Positions 1 through 11,360 of a DNA stretch of 64,000 nt are shown in pieces; positions within the stretch are counted from its first letter, which is position 1; every line of letters starts with the position of its first letter. The notes beneath the pieces are model-generated. The model did not search any database and was not told the origin of the DNA. It worked only from the letters and a program-made list of their open reading frames with translations. The stretch comes from Rhexocercosporidium sp. MPI-PUGE-AT-0058. Taxonomy: Eukaryota > Ascomycota > Leotiomycetes > Helotiales. Where the stretch lies: contig JAGTJL010000004.1 of assembly GCA_020746875.1 (NCBI GenBank), forward strand, positions 1,178,001 through 1,242,000, given 5' to 3'. A program made the translations under genes and the position numbers.

Positions 1-291
1 CTTCCTCGAAAGGACCTGGATCGCTGGGATGTGGGTTGCCATTGTTCATAATACAAAGAGTACCGTGATGTTTTGTTTGGAAAGTAGCCGTTGACTTGTA
101 TTTATGTCCGGGAAACATGTAAGCGAATGAAGTTACTACTGTCTCGACTGAATGGATGCTGTTAGCATAATGGTGTTACGTCCGTATTGATATGCAAAAT
201 CGGATATAAGCCCTGGTGAATGGGGAGTTATGCGTGATATTAGCCAATAAGAATCGCTCTGGATACCAAGCAATGCAACCAAGGTGCGCGA

Positions 292-1754
292 TCATGGGGC
301 GGAGACGATCTGGGCAGGCTGCAAGTCGAAGCATGAGTCAGAAAAATCGGGTGAATATCCCTGCGGATTATTGTTGAAGTCATGCCATAGCCTGTGACTG
401 TTTTCAAGTGGATGCGATGCCGTCAATCTCCGTTTAAACAACCGCTTCTGTTCGTCTTCTACATCTAATCCTCTCCAAGAGTCTGCGGGATTATCAATTT
501 TAAATGTTCGATTGGTGAGGTGGAACTCACAATAGCAAGCTTCTAGAAATGACATGAGTGGCAGAGCAAGCAAAAGAATAGGGACCAATTGTCCAAAGCC
601 GAGCGAGTCTTCGACGTCAGTCTCATCGAGTGTCATGATATCGTGCCCTCGTTTGCGGTCCTCAACCACCCATCTGATTCCAAGACCGAACCAGGCAATC
701 TGGATTGCAACTTCGAAGATTTCAGAGGCTGCGAAATACCAGAGACTTAGTAGTACCCTACGGACATATCTATAAGGCTTGTAAATGACGAAACCTTTGA
801 TAGTAACATCCTTCTTTTCATCCCAGTTGTGGATTCGACTTCGTGCTTTCATCCATTCCCGCCGCGTGAATGCGAAGAGGCCAATGAGAGCAATCGGGTA
901 GCTGGACAGTATAAAGACGAGATTGACTATGAGCCATCTCTTTGGCTGCCCTCCAATCGGTTTCGAAGGAACGCAGCTCACAGGACAGTCGTACTTGTCG
1001 TACCAATCCTCATAAGCTACAAAGAGATTGGTGTAGATAAGAAGAATAGCCATAATGACCATAAAAATAGCTCGCCACAGTGAGCGATACTCGTTGAATA
1101 TCGATTTGCTGCGAGACTGGCGCGTTGCACTGAAGTCTTTGTCTCGTTTAGCGACTTTACCCTCTTCTGACAGCCAGCCTCTCAGGATAAGGAGTGACAA
1201 TAGGTGGGTGTTGGAACTAAACCATGCTAGGTTCGTAGCCATGGTAAAATGGTACACAGTAATAGCACCTTGATTTCTCAAGTAGATGATCGTAGCTAGC
1301 ATGGCCGTTCCTGTAACGAGCTGTTGATCGCTCAGCTGCATGACGATCTCGAACAGTGCCTCTGACCATATCGTCGTCATTCTGGGGCCAATGACTCTTT
1401 GTCGTATCCGCGATACTACAAGTCGTAGTTTTCTGTTGATAGGATTAAGAGTCGGAAACTCGCTCGCAGGACGAAAGAGAAGGTAAGCCACAGTGCCGAT
1501 TAAAGTCAAGCTTGCTGTTATGATGAAAGCCGCGATGACCTGAAGCATACATAAGTAGATTATTCAAGCACCGGCGGGGAATACCATACTCCCTTTCCAG
1601 CAATATCAGGGTTAGCCCTCAGCGCTGGACAGGCACAACCACGGTCGTACCAGCTGCAATCGAAATCGGCTGCTTCGATACAGAATAGACGATAAGAATC
1701 ATCGTAACAGCGGAGCTGAGTTGTGGAGCAAGTTGAAGACATGGAGCTATCCAT
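292..1754 (-). CDS. Multi-pass integral membrane protein, function unknown
   Basis: Two exons are supported: 1590-1754 and 292-1539, with a 50-nt GT-AG intron (1540-1589) that keeps the frame and joins GKG to VIAAF. The product is 470 aa. A Cys-containing N-terminal segment (residues 1-50) precedes a first membrane helix at about 56-78. Further hydrophobic stretches (IFMVIMAILLIYTNLF, WLIVNLVFILSSYPIAL, LVPILLLALPLMSFL) indicate a multi-pass protein. The segment reading DQQLVTG followed by a YH...LAWFSS.TH pattern resembles a large uncharacterised family of ascomycete membrane proteins. No catalytic motif is visible, so substrate and location are unknown. The ATG at 1754 is preferred because the Cys-rich leader belongs to the family pattern. 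Confidence 0.8.
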
Positions 1755-2238
1755 AATTGGTGAAGAAGTGGATATAATGGTCTAGCAACTTGCGCGCATT
1801 GACACAGCTTGAAAATGGGAACTCGAGAGAATGCTGCGCAAGGTGGAAATCTTCAGCTGAATGATGACGACGCTGCTGTATTGCAAAAGAAAGTGGTGGC
1901 TTTCCATGTGACCAGCCAAAAATACTACCTTGCGCGAAGCTTCCGAGAACAACGTAGATCTGCAATGAAAGCAAGCTGACAGTTCTGTGAATGAGTGTGT
2001 AAACCTTCTGAGATCCATGCCCTACAAGGAGCAAATTAGAAGGGCAAATGGTACACTCACGTGGCTGATGAATTCGACCCGAACACAGCTTGACATTCAC
2101 CCTCGAGCTCGCACCCACCCCCCTTTTTCTCTTCATCTCAAGCCTCTCCAACATGCAAAACTATGATCCCAACTCACTTCCCCTCAATGCACCCACCAAG
2201 ACTACACCACAAAGCTGGCTTCCTCAGCAACTCCAAAA
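1755..2238. other. Intergenic, divergent promoter interval
   Basis: It lies between the minus-strand membrane protein gene and the plus-strand small hypothetical gene. The short open frames here lack family-like sequence. Pyrimidine-rich DNA at about 2098-2140 precedes the next gene, as is usual upstream of fungal start codons. Confidence 0.4.
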
Positions 2239-2645
2239 ATGGAGCCGTATACATCCATCACTCCTAAGATCCTATCTATAGTCAACCACGCACCATACAA
2301 GTACAGCGACTCCGATTTTGCCCGCGCCAAAGTCAAATGTGAAGATAGACTATTCGAGAGGGAGTTCACTGGTCTCCATTTCGAGGTCATGAGATGGCAG
2401 GTTCAGCGCTGGCTGAGGAATGATTTGTGTACGTATAGCTCAACCTCTTTGATAGGATTAGAAGAATAAGGTATTAACGTGATGTAGTTCCGGACGAGAT
2501 GGATAGATTCCCTGGTACGATGCCAAAGGAACTACCAGTCGTCGAAAAAGAGGAGACGCCAACCAGCAGTTGTAGTGGAGTTTGTAGCAAGGGAATGGGT
2601 AAAAGAGGTACACAGTTATGTACTTCTTCACATACAAAACTATAG
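2239..2645 (+). CDS. Small hypothetical protein
   Basis: The proposed exons are 2239-2428 and 2488-2645, with a 59-nt intron carrying a strong GTACGT donor and TAG acceptor. The joined frame gives 115 aa. The first exon is rich in charged residues and ends in a helical Trp-containing segment (EVMRWQVQRWLRNDL). The second exon is Lys/Glu- and Cys-containing and low in complexity. I recognise no family. An additional 5' exon is possible because a second ATG lies 86 nt upstream in another frame (2153). The support is an open frame, a good intron and protein-like composition, not homology. Confidence 0.4.
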
Positions 2646-2765
2646 AGCTTGAGTCACATGTTTTGGCTCTTAAGGCAATGGGATTCCGAGTTGCTGTTTT
2701 ATCCCTTGGAGCAAATGCAATGCAACGCAAGCTCTTTCCTTCTCCACTCACCCACTGCACATTGC

Positions 2766-3933
2766 CTAGTATTGCAACGTCTGGGCCTTTCCGCCCTGCT
2801 CACCACTCCTCAACATCTTCTCCAGAAGCTCCAGATCAATCAAAGCCTCTTCAGGCGACTGTGTTGAGAGCGGCTTTCCATCAACAAGACTCTGAGCCCA
2901 AGCCGCAACCTCCTGCTTGACACCACTTCCCTCATCGCTGAAGTCCGTCGCTGTAGACTTATCACCATCCACCAGAGTAACAGTGACCTTCCCCCTATTG
3001 ACCGTCACAGTTCCCTTCTCACAAGCCACCGTGTACGCGCTGCCCGATAGCGAGGTACCGAAAGACACCGAGAATGTACCCGAGATACCGGATTTTGTCT
3101 GCCATATGGCATCGACCGTATCGACAGGAGGGAGGTGCTCTTGGAGGAGATGTGTATATGCCGTCAACGAAGTAGGTTTTGCGGATTCCCCCAAAAGCAT
3201 TCTTGTAGCAGCCGTGAAATGAACCCCGCCATCGAGCAGGAAACCACCCTGATATTCAGGCTTCTTGCGCCAAGAAGTCTCTATTTGTTCCTACTGTATC
3301 AGCCCGCTGTAACACCCAATGGAATGTGTATTGCACGAAACTTAAACTCACCGATATATTTCCCTCCCTGCTTAACATGCGTGAACATCGACGTCCTAAA
3401 CCCCAAGATCCTCCCCAACTTCTCCACCTCCCGCTTCCCAAAGATGAATGAATCCAAGAACCGGAAATTCTCAGCCACGGCCCAAGTCGCGTTGTTCTTG
3501 ACCTTGTCGCTCTTGTAGAACTGGATTAGATGTTCTGCGCGCTTGACGTCGCCGGCGATGGGTTTCTCGGATAAGACATGCTTGCCTGCGACGAGGGCGG
3601 CTTCGATGAACTCGGGCTGGGTGAGGATGGGGAGGGCGAGAATCACAGCGTGGATGTCTTCCCGGAGGAGGAGGTCGTGGTATGTCTTTCCGCTGCCTGA
3701 GTCGTCGGAGTAGAGGTCTACGCCTGCGTTGAGAGCTGTTGCCGACTTGAGGGAACGCGAGTAGATGGCTTTGAGGGTGAGGTTTGAGCTTGCTTTGACT
3801 GCGGGCTGGAGGTGGGGTTTGTCAGTGCTGTACTAAAACATGTATTACAATTCTCTTAGGACATTGGAATACTTACGAGATGTTGCTCGGTCACAAAGAT
3901 CCCACTACCAATGATAGCTACGCCGATAGACAT
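2766..3933 (-). CDS. Gfo/Idh/MocA-family NAD(P)-dependent oxidoreductase, YMR315W-like
   Basis: Three exons (3877-3933, 3352-3832, 2766-3280) join in frame to give 350 aa, close to the roughly 350 aa of yeast YMR315W. The Rossmann dinucleotide motif is at residues 7-12 (IIGSGI) near the start. It is followed by the family EKP motif (SEKPIAGD), which carries the conserved lysine, and by a KPEY.GGFLLDGGVHF segment typical of the C-terminal GFO_IDH_MocA domain. Introns are 44 nt (3833-3876) and 71 nt (3281-3351). Members of this family oxidise or reduce sugar-like or carbonyl substrates in the cytosol. The YMR315W-type proteins use NADP(H), but the substrate cannot be read from sequence. Confidence 0.87.
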
Positions 3934-4777
3934 TTTGTGCGGGTCTTCTGGATATTGAGGTATGTTTTTGAAGAGGTTGAACTGATGGAGGGGTAGCTTT
4001 GAGGGAGGGGCAAGGAAGAAGGCATGGAGGATTCTATATCATTCCAATCGGGCCGGATAAAAAGCCCAACCCGTCGCCTTCTCCATCAGAACATTGGATC
4101 CGATAAAATATCGCGGAGCAATTCATTGACATTCTTTCTCAAAGATTGAAATGGTGATCCTGATCTTCCTGCTTTGATTGGACATGACATAATTTCACAA
4201 GGAAGGTTTGGCGATGACTTGGCGAAGCTCCGAAGCGGACTTCCTTGTTGGGACGATATGCGACGGGGATAATTACTATTTTGAGAATTGTTGTTTATGT
4301 CGCTTACTTGTCCGTAACGAATGTACTTCATGATAAATGGCCCGCGATGGTATGGAGCCTCGTGATTCCTCAAAAGTCACAAAACCAGCAAGTGATGCTT
4401 ATAGCATCAAGTATCAAGGGACTGGGAATTTGTGAACCGGAATGGCTGTCGTCCCTAGTCTTAGGAATAACACAGCTGTTGCCTAGTTTTGTCGTTAGGA
4501 GCAGAACTTCAGAAGAATATCCATGTTCTCGTTGAGCAAGTTAGAATATCTTTCTCTAGGCGAAGTCTATCATGGGAAGGTCAAAGAGCAGATAAGTAGT
4601 TACAAGTACGCTTTCATTCCTTGAGGCAATAATTTACATAACGCTATTGGGAAAGTAGGCCCACTACACTTTCATAGGATACTTTCATAGGATCATAGCC
4701 CTTGAACAGGAACCAACACTGCCATGCCCCAACCGTTGGCCCATTCGAAGCCAAGGCATTGTCTAGGATAATCTTCC
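3934..4777. other. Intergenic region with 13-nt tandem duplication
   Basis: It holds the upstream region of the oxidoreductase gene. Short open frames on both strands overlap each other and look like chance. The only structure seen is a perfect 13-nt direct duplication at 4668-4680 and 4681-4693. Confidence 0.4.
4668..4693. repeat. Perfect 13-nt tandem duplication
   Basis: The unit actttcataggat occurs twice without a spacer. It lies in intergenic DNA and has no evident coding role. Confidence 0.9.
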
Positions 4778-5411
4778 CTACTTGTCGTACCTTCGACGCC
4801 TCAGATGCTCAGAGTCCTGCGATGATGGAAATCGCGGAAACCTTGGAACCCTTGGAGCTCCTGCGAGCCGACTACGACCAATTCCAGGTCGGTTTCCTGC
4901 ACGAGCCCCACGTCCTCTAACCCGTTGTCTTCTCGGAAAATTCGGACTAGAAAGTGGCGTTAGACGAAGATCATCGATATGACTGGGCCTCCATATATCC
5001 GGACTCGTGTTGAGTGTATGGCATGGACAAGGGCACTGTCCATTGCACTTGCCCTTCTTGCCAACTCCGCGACCTCTTAAATTGAGCACGCTGCTATCTG
5101 ATCCCGATTCACTGTTCTCTGCTGAAGAGCGAAACGACTTTGATGGCATATGTTTGGAACCCATTGACAGATCCTGGGTGGCAGAAGTGCGGACTTTCAA
5201 TACCCCCGCTACCAACGCCACTCCGAGGTTCTCTGACAACCTTGGGCTCTGTTCCATCGTCATCGGAAGCGACTGAGAATGATTGAGGAGTGGTGTTGCC
5301 AGTATCGCTGCTTGGATACCGCGACGATGATCCAGGCGTTGTTGGAGCTGAGTTCGACCGATTGGGGCGCCTACAATCCTTCTGAATGCGATGGGTTCTT
5401 CGGCAGGTCAT
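4778..5411 (-). CDS. Hypothetical low-complexity protein (gene model uncertain)
   Basis: An ATG at 5411 opens a Ser/Thr/Pro/Arg-rich frame (MTCRRTHRIQ...). A second overlapping frame is rich in Gly/Arg/Pro and contains a small Cys cluster (CNGQCPCPC). An 82-nt GT-AG intron from a GTATTG donor to a CTTCAG acceptor would connect the two frames and run to a stop at 4778, giving about 184 aa. The donor is not optimal, and the C-terminal Arg/Pro-rich segment looks unlike a structured domain. I do not recognise a family. It may be a genuine fast-evolving gene or a chance pair of open frames. Confidence 0.28.
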
Positions 5412-5851
5412 TGCTGATGTTGTATCTGGCTATTTGGAGTTGAAAAATGTCAAAAGAGCGTGACAAGAATGTATTGTTATCGATGTTGACGTTGATGTTG
5501 TTAGTATCGATAGTGACGTTGTTGTGGACGATGTTGATATCGATGTTGAGTTTGTGTCATCGCGAAGCCAATCCTTTTGTAGAATGTTCTCAACAGGAAG
5601 GGAAACTGCAACTCACTGCCTCAGGCTCAATTGAACGAATGACGGAAGGAGCAATCAACAGTCTAGGAAGGAGCTGCTCTGTAAGAAAGGAGAGTAGAAT
5701 TACAAAAGCACATTCATGCTCTGACAATTCCAGATCCCACCCAAGGAAATCTCATCGTTCCAAAGCATTTTAAGAACCTTCGCTTCTCGTTTCGAATTCA
5801 AGCCAACAGCCACAGTGACCGAAGCTGCCTACTCATAAGTCCCATTGACTC
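5412..5851. other. Intergenic region with GTT/GAT-rich imperfect repeat
   Basis: An imperfect trinucleotide-like array of gat/gtt/gac triplets lies at about 5470-5550. It could belong to the 5' leader of the minus-strand hypothetical gene. The rest shows no gene. Confidence 0.4.
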
Positions 5852-6606
5852 TTACTGCCTTTTTCTCCGACGCAGAGTGTTGCAAGCAAATGTGACCTTC
5901 TTCTTGAGCTTTCCAACCCAGGTCGCTGTCTCCTCCGTTTCGTCTTCATCATCCTCGCCATCCTTGCCGGAGTCAATCCGCATGATCTGAGCAGCTTCGG
6001 CTTCCTGTTTCACTATAGATTCCCTTCTCTCCACAACATCCCACTCATTACTCAGAAAGGACCTCGGAGTGCGATGGCAGGCTGGACAGATAGGCATGGT
6101 GTTGACCTCCATACCGATACGGAACGGGAATGGTGGGTGACACCCATTGTAGCATTCGTTCCAATCCACATACGGGCATCGAGTGTCTCCAACTTCCCAT
6201 CCATTGAGTGCACATCTTTGGCACTTGTGTGGGTTGTTGTAGGATGGATCGAGCTCGCGATGGGGGTAATACGTTCGGACACACGGGAATTCCTTGTTCA
6301 GGAATGCCTCGTTCGGGACTGCCATCTGTCAAAATGCGTGTTCCCAGAACCCTGGGCCGGTTGCTTACACAGTGCTTTCCAATACGTGTACTCCTTCAGC
6401 CATAATATACCATCCTCGTTGAGTCCACCGAGATCTGGGTCAGCGTGTGAATCTACGAGATCTGATATCTCAGACCACTGAATATTGGGATGGTCGGGTT
6501 CTCGAAGACGCCTTCCCTCGATGAAGTCCCTGACGGATTTGTAAGGCTTGTTGATAGCAGGCTCGTTGATGTCGTCTTCTGTGGTAGTAGGGACTGGACT
6601 GGCCAT
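5852..6606 (-). CDS. Cys/His-containing hypothetical protein
   Basis: Exons 6369-6606 and 5852-6318 are joined by a 50-nt intron with a GTAAGC donor. The nearer AG (GACAG) would throw the protein out of frame, whereas GGCAG at 6319 keeps it, giving 234 aa. Residues about 80-150 hold eight or more Cys plus His in pairs (CQRC, CPAC, and ECYNGCH), which suggests a small metal-binding fold. An acidic stretch (GEDDEDETEE) and a basic C-terminus (LRRRKRQ) follow. The N-terminal half is charged and helical. No named family is recognised, and there is no signal peptide, so an intracellular protein is likely. Confidence 0.65.
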
Positions 6607-7699
6607 TTCTGGTGAATGATACTGGTCTATGAATTAAAGATAGAAAGTCGCCTGGAAGATACCACGACGCAGCGCTATCCTTATAATTGCAAAGAGGGAA
6701 AGCGAGGGAAAGCGCGACGAATACCTGCTAATCCAAGGTCGACCACCGATCCCGAGTCGATTCCTTCCCAGCAAAATCATCACTTCTCTGGAATCTTCAA
6801 GCACAAAAAATACTCAAGGTAGCTTCAAACACGATGCTTTCGGCGACAACAAAACAACATGATTCATCTCACACAGGAGGTCTGAATAGAGGAAACAGGA
6901 CTTGCTGAGCCTCCAGAACGAATCGAAAAGAAGGCTCGCTTTCTGAAGGTCTTACAGAGTATTACCCTGATAGCACTTACTGCCTTCTGAACAACGAACT
7001 GCTGCTATCAACAGTGCTGGAAGCCTGAACCTTTGATCTTCTGGAGACCTGGTTCCATAGCTTGCAGTTATTCTGACCCCCAGAAACCCTGCCCGAACCT
7101 TCCCGGAAACGGGCAAGCAAAACTACTGGCACCTTACTTTCGTTTCTCTTCTCATCCTTGAATTGCCGGCATTCTTCGATGCGTCAGATAGACAACAGAC
7201 GAATAGATGGGACGTGGTGACAATGTCGCAACTTCGCAGAAAAGCATACGTACTTCAACGACAAAGGATGTCACTGACATCCAGAAGCTTCACCACAGTC
7301 TGCACCAAAGACAGATGCCCCCTGCACGTCCTTGAAATAACCTCCAATCATCTGAATCGCTTTACCAAGCCAGGATGAGACTGGACGGTGTTGATTGGCC
7401 AAGGGATCCCTTTGGCGCCAGCCTTCCCGGCGTTTGCGGCGAACGAGTGAGCGTCCTTCACTCCAGCCAGTGAAGCGACACGCTGGAGCCCTGTCCTGTC
7501 TTGTCCTGCAGCAAGGAAGCGTGGCGGAGAGAAATGCTAATTGTGGCATGAGATAGGGTGTTAAATAAAGACGCTGGTCTTCGCGGAAATATATTTGAGC
7601 CTGCTCCTCGTCATCGATCCGTCGCGACCAACAAACGGGACACGAGCCAGGAAATATCATTCTGAAGAAGAGAAGAGAAAAGAAAAGAACACAGACAAG
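6607..7699. other. Intergenic region
   Basis: No convincing gene is seen. Overlapping short frames on both strands have no family-like sequence. The last 60 nt are purine-rich just before the DOMON-b561 start codon. Confidence 0.4.
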
Positions 7700-9206
7700 A
7701 TGGTGCGATTAAGCTTCGTCGAGCTGGCCACAGTGGGTACGTTGACGAATCCGGGGATGTTTTAGCACTGTGGAACTGCATCCAAGCCAGGAACGCGTGC
7801 CCAGAGATCGAAATCCATGGCATGGCTGACATCAAACAACAGCATCAGCGTTTCTCTCTACCGCAGCAGCAGTCGACACGACCGTAGGCGCAAGCTTTCA
7901 TGCCAAAGATCACAGCATCAACTTTGCGCTCAATATCCCCCAGGGAGACGACAACAATGACCTCTACTTCACCATCGTCGCGCCGAGCGTCAGCACATGG
8001 ATCGTGAGTCGCGCGCGCAACCACCCCTCTACTCTGATCGGTGCTGACTTCTGCTTTTCAGGCCATCGGAATGGGTAGTGATAAGATGGACGATTCGTTG
8101 ATATTCATGGCATACTCCGACTCCTCTGGAAAGAACGTAACTCTCAGTCCGCGACTTTCATACGGCCATGTCGAACCCTCCTACACAAAGGACATTACCG
8201 TCGAAGTGCTTCCAGGCACCCAAATCGTAGATGGCAACTACACAGTCAATGCCATGTGTAAGAACTGCCGGTCATGGAAAGGAGGTTCGATCGATCCGAC
8301 AAACACAGCAGCCAAGTTCATTTATGCAACTGGTCCAGGTGGAAACTTGAAGAGCAATTCCTTGACAGCGGGCATTAAGCGCCATGATCTATATGGAGCT
8401 TTCACGATGGACCTGACCAAGGCATTTGGTGTCAAGGGAGTGCCCGCCATTCAGTTCGCGGATGCCACAGGGACAGTCCAGACACAAGACAGTTCCGACC
8501 GAGACTTTGCGCCGCCTGCTCATGCTGTGCTCATGATTTTGGCATTTGTTGGATTGATGCCCGTTGCTGTCATGGTTCTACGAATCCTCAACAGTCCTAA
8601 ATGGCATGGAGTAGCACAGACTGCATCTGCTCTTGTAGCCTTGATTGGCGCAGGTGTCGGGATCAAAGCTGGCATGCAATACAACCGAGTAAGCACCCCA
8701 AAACGGCTCTGTGGCCACCTCACTAATATAAGCCATAGACGAAGAACTTCGACTCCGCCCATCAAATCTTCGGTATCATCATCATCGTCGCCATGATCGG
8801 ACAATTTGTCCTCGGTTTCCTCCACCACAGAATGTACAAGAAGACACAACTCCCCACAAAGCTCGCACCAATCCACATCTGGCTCGGCCGAGTCGTAATC
8901 CCAGCCGGGATAGCCAACGGCTTCGTCGGATTCCCCCTAGCCTTGAACTCCAAATATAACTGGGCACTTCTCGCATGTGTCCTTCTCGTCATCGTCGTAG
9001 CGGGTCCTTTCGCATTCTGGCGATTCCGTAGGAACATCAGCAAGAAGAATGCGCTTCACGATGAACCTACTGGATATCAAGCACAGCCGTGGGCAAATAG
9101 GTCGGAGGCTCAGAGTGATATCAGTCTTGGGCAGATGGATTACCAACAGCAGCGCAATCACCCTCCTATCTATCAGGAGTCTGTACAAGGTAGACAGTTT
9201 GTTTGA
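7700..9206 (+). CDS. DOMON (CDH-type cytochrome) plus cytochrome b561 membrane protein
   Basis: Four exons (7700-7736, 7849-8003, 8062-8688, 8739-9206) join in frame to 428 aa. The first junction restores a signal peptide (MVRLSFVELATVAFLSTAAA). Residues about 21-210 match the cellobiose-dehydrogenase-type cytochrome DOMON domain, including the IGMGSDKMDDSLIFMAY segment with candidate Met heme ligands. From about residue 220 there are five hydrophobic helices with His residues at helix ends (PPAHAVLMI, SAHQIFG, PIHIWLGR), as in b561 electron-transfer domains. The tail is cytoplasmic and Gln-rich. Family knowledge suggests trans-membrane electron transfer, for example ferric reduction or redox support of secreted enzymes; the donor and acceptor are not shown by the sequence. 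Confidence 0.88.
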
Positions 9207-10187
9207 TTAGAAGGATTCGAGTTTTGCATTTGGGAGGCGTATGGAAGGATCTGGGGAGATGGATTGGCGTTTGGGAAAAGACCTGGCTTGTGTTTGTTTT
9301 TGTGTACGAGATCCTTGTAGCTTCCTTGTGGGCTGGAGGCCTTCGACATTTAGGAGTAAGATTGGGGATCCTCCGTCAATCAGTCATTGAATCAAAACTG
9401 CGGAGTTGCGAAGGAACCAAACTTCAAACCCCACTCTCTGGGCCAGATCCGCTAGGAGGAAAACATTTCTGTGATTTCCACTACGCCTCTCTCAAAATCT
9501 GCAGCACACTACACAGCTACCTTCAAGCGAAGGACCACAGCCACTGAAAATGCAAATTGCGGTTGTGACTTTTAAGCGCCAGGTCGGAAAAAGATGCTCA
9601 GCGGCTTCGGCCGCAGCAACGCTCTACAATCACGGGGAAAGTTCCCTTTCTGGAAGAATGTAACAACGGATATGGCTGCGACCGCTTGTTTCTGGAAGCG
9701 CTTGCATGCTAGTGAACTATTGAGGGGACTTGGAGGTCGGGAACCTCCTGCGTGGGGTTGCAGTTGTACCCGGCAAGTCTCTATGGAGGCTTGATAAGTT
9801 TAAGATGGTCTTTGTTGGGCCGGAGAGTACTCTATTATTGGATACCACAGCTTGAGTACGTGGGTGCGGTGGTATGGAATGCTGATCGATAAGGTTAACC
9901 GCTCATAAATGACTAGGATGACTGATGGCCTCCTGAGGATGACCTGTTCTCGTCTATTGTATTCCCAAACATGTTGGTGTTCGAGGATACTTGCTGGAGT
10001 TTGCAGGTTGTGTATGCATCTTATATAACACAGCACTTTCTTGAGCACCGATTTCTTGGACAGTCTAGCTCTCTTGTACCAAGTGCGTTCGTTCTTTCGT
10101 CTGTACGTTTTGTGAAGAGAGCTTTGTCTCCTTTTGACTTTTATTTTTATTTGCTACTTCTACGTCTCTTACTCGAGGGCATTCAAA
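9207..10187. other. Intergenic region upstream of secreted protein gene
   Basis: It contains the likely 3' UTR of the DOMON-b561 gene and the promoter of the next gene. Short open frames are not convincing. Confidence 0.4.
10022..10028 (+). promoter_or_regulatory. Candidate TATA box
   Basis: TATATAA lies about 160 nt before the ATG at 10188, followed by a T/C-rich stretch. The position fits a core promoter with a moderate 5' UTR. Confidence 0.35.
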
Positions 10188-11360
10188 ATGCATTTCCTCT
10201 ACCAATTCTCCACCCGTGTCTACATATTTGCTTTAATTCAGAACTATGTATACGCACATGCCATCCCAGCCACCATCACATCCCTCAGCACTTCATCAAC
10301 ACTCACCTCCTCACCATCCGCACCGAAATTCACACTCTCAAACTACAATAGCGCCCTCATCGCCATTGCCAACACGGATACCGACATCCAAACCAGCACC
10401 CTCCTACCACCTCTCCCTTTAACAGGCAACACACTCAACAACGTCCAGTCCCTTCTCACACTCATATCATCCATCCCCGACACCATCCTCTCCTCCAACA
10501 ACGAATCCCTATCAACATTCCTCACTTCCCTCTCAACCTGCCTCTCCGACCCCATCGCCTCCCTCAAAAACAGCCTGACATCCACCCTCCTCCCAGACCT
10601 GTCGTCCCTCATCCAAGACCTCGAATCCTCCCTCTCCGAAAACGCCAACCAAGCAACCTCAATCCTCGGCTCAATCCCAACATCCCTCCTCCCAGCTGTT
10701 CTCCCCCCCGCCTCCAGCGCGCTCCAAAACCTTGAGTCGAAAGTAACAGCCATCCTACCAGCCATCACGTCACAAGCTCACAATATCGTCGATGGGGCCG
10801 AGAGCTTAGCCCAAGGGGCGGGGAGTGTTCTCCATGACGTCGCTACGAAAGTCGCGGATGCCGTACCGGCTGCGGTTACGCACGCTACGGAGGCTGCGAA
10901 GGAGGTGATTGGGGATGTAGCGGATGGGATTGAGGATTTGGCGAAAGAGGTTTTTGGTGGTGGGATTAATATCGATATCCATCTCCCATTCGTCCGCTCC
11001 GTGTCTCCCACCCGCGTACTCAAACGCACGGCAGAGATCGAAGACACACTCTCAAGGATAAGCGATATCACGGCTTGTATCTCGAACACGCTTGATGCTA
11101 ATCCGGGGTTTCAAGCCGGGAAATGCGCGCTTGAACTTGCGAGTCTGGCGGTGTCGGTTGGGAGGCTAAGGGCTGTGAAGACTCTGGTGGGAGTTCTTGG
11201 AGGGGATGTTAGGACAGTGCAGAGGCTTGGGGGTGTGGTTCAGAAAGGTGTGGATGGTGATGTAGATGATGATCTGGGGGAGCAGGTTCTTGATTTGTTG
11301 AGGGAGCTGAGCGGGATTGGTGATGTTGTTAAAGCGTGTAAATTCTTAGTTGAGGAATGA
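10188..11360 (+). CDS. Predicted secreted alpha-helical protein, unknown
   Basis: A single exon encodes 390 aa. The ATG at 10188 is chosen because it begins a signal-peptide-like segment (MHFLYQFSTRVYIFALIQNY) ending at AHA, with mature protein starting about residue 26. Residues 30-190 are very rich in Leu, Ser and Thr with helical spacing. Residues about 190-270 are an Ala/Val/Lys/Asp-rich amphipathic stretch (repeats of the type DVATKVADAVPAAVTHATEA), reminiscent of lipid-binding or LEA-like helices. The C-terminal third has two Cys about 11 residues apart and a Gly/Val-rich end. No known domain is recognised. Wobble-position composition changes visibly near 10790, from C-rich codons upstream to G/T-richer codons downstream. 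Confidence 0.75.
   Translation: MHFLYQFSTRVYIFALIQNYVYAHAIPATITSLSTSSTLTSSPSAPKFTLSNYNSALIAIANTDTDIQTSTLLPPLPLTGNTLNNVQSLLTLISSIPDTILSSNNESLSTFLTSLSTCLSDPIASLKNSLTSTLLPDLSSLIQDLESSLSENANQATSILGSIPTSLLPAVLPPASSALQNLESKVTAILPAITSQAHNIVDGAESLAQGAGSVLHDVATKVADAVPAAVTHATEAAKEVIGDVADGIEDLAKEVFGGGINIDIHLPFVRSVSPTRVLKRTAEIEDTLSRISDITACISNTLDANPGFQAGKCALELASLAVSVGRLRAVKTLVGVLGGDVRTVQRLGGVVQKGVDGDVDDDLGEQVLDLLRELSGIGDVVKACKFLVEE

Noticed and set aside
2090..2281. Plus-strand frame starting MQNYDPNSLPLNAP
   Set aside because: It is not in frame with the following exon, and no splice site joins it convincingly.
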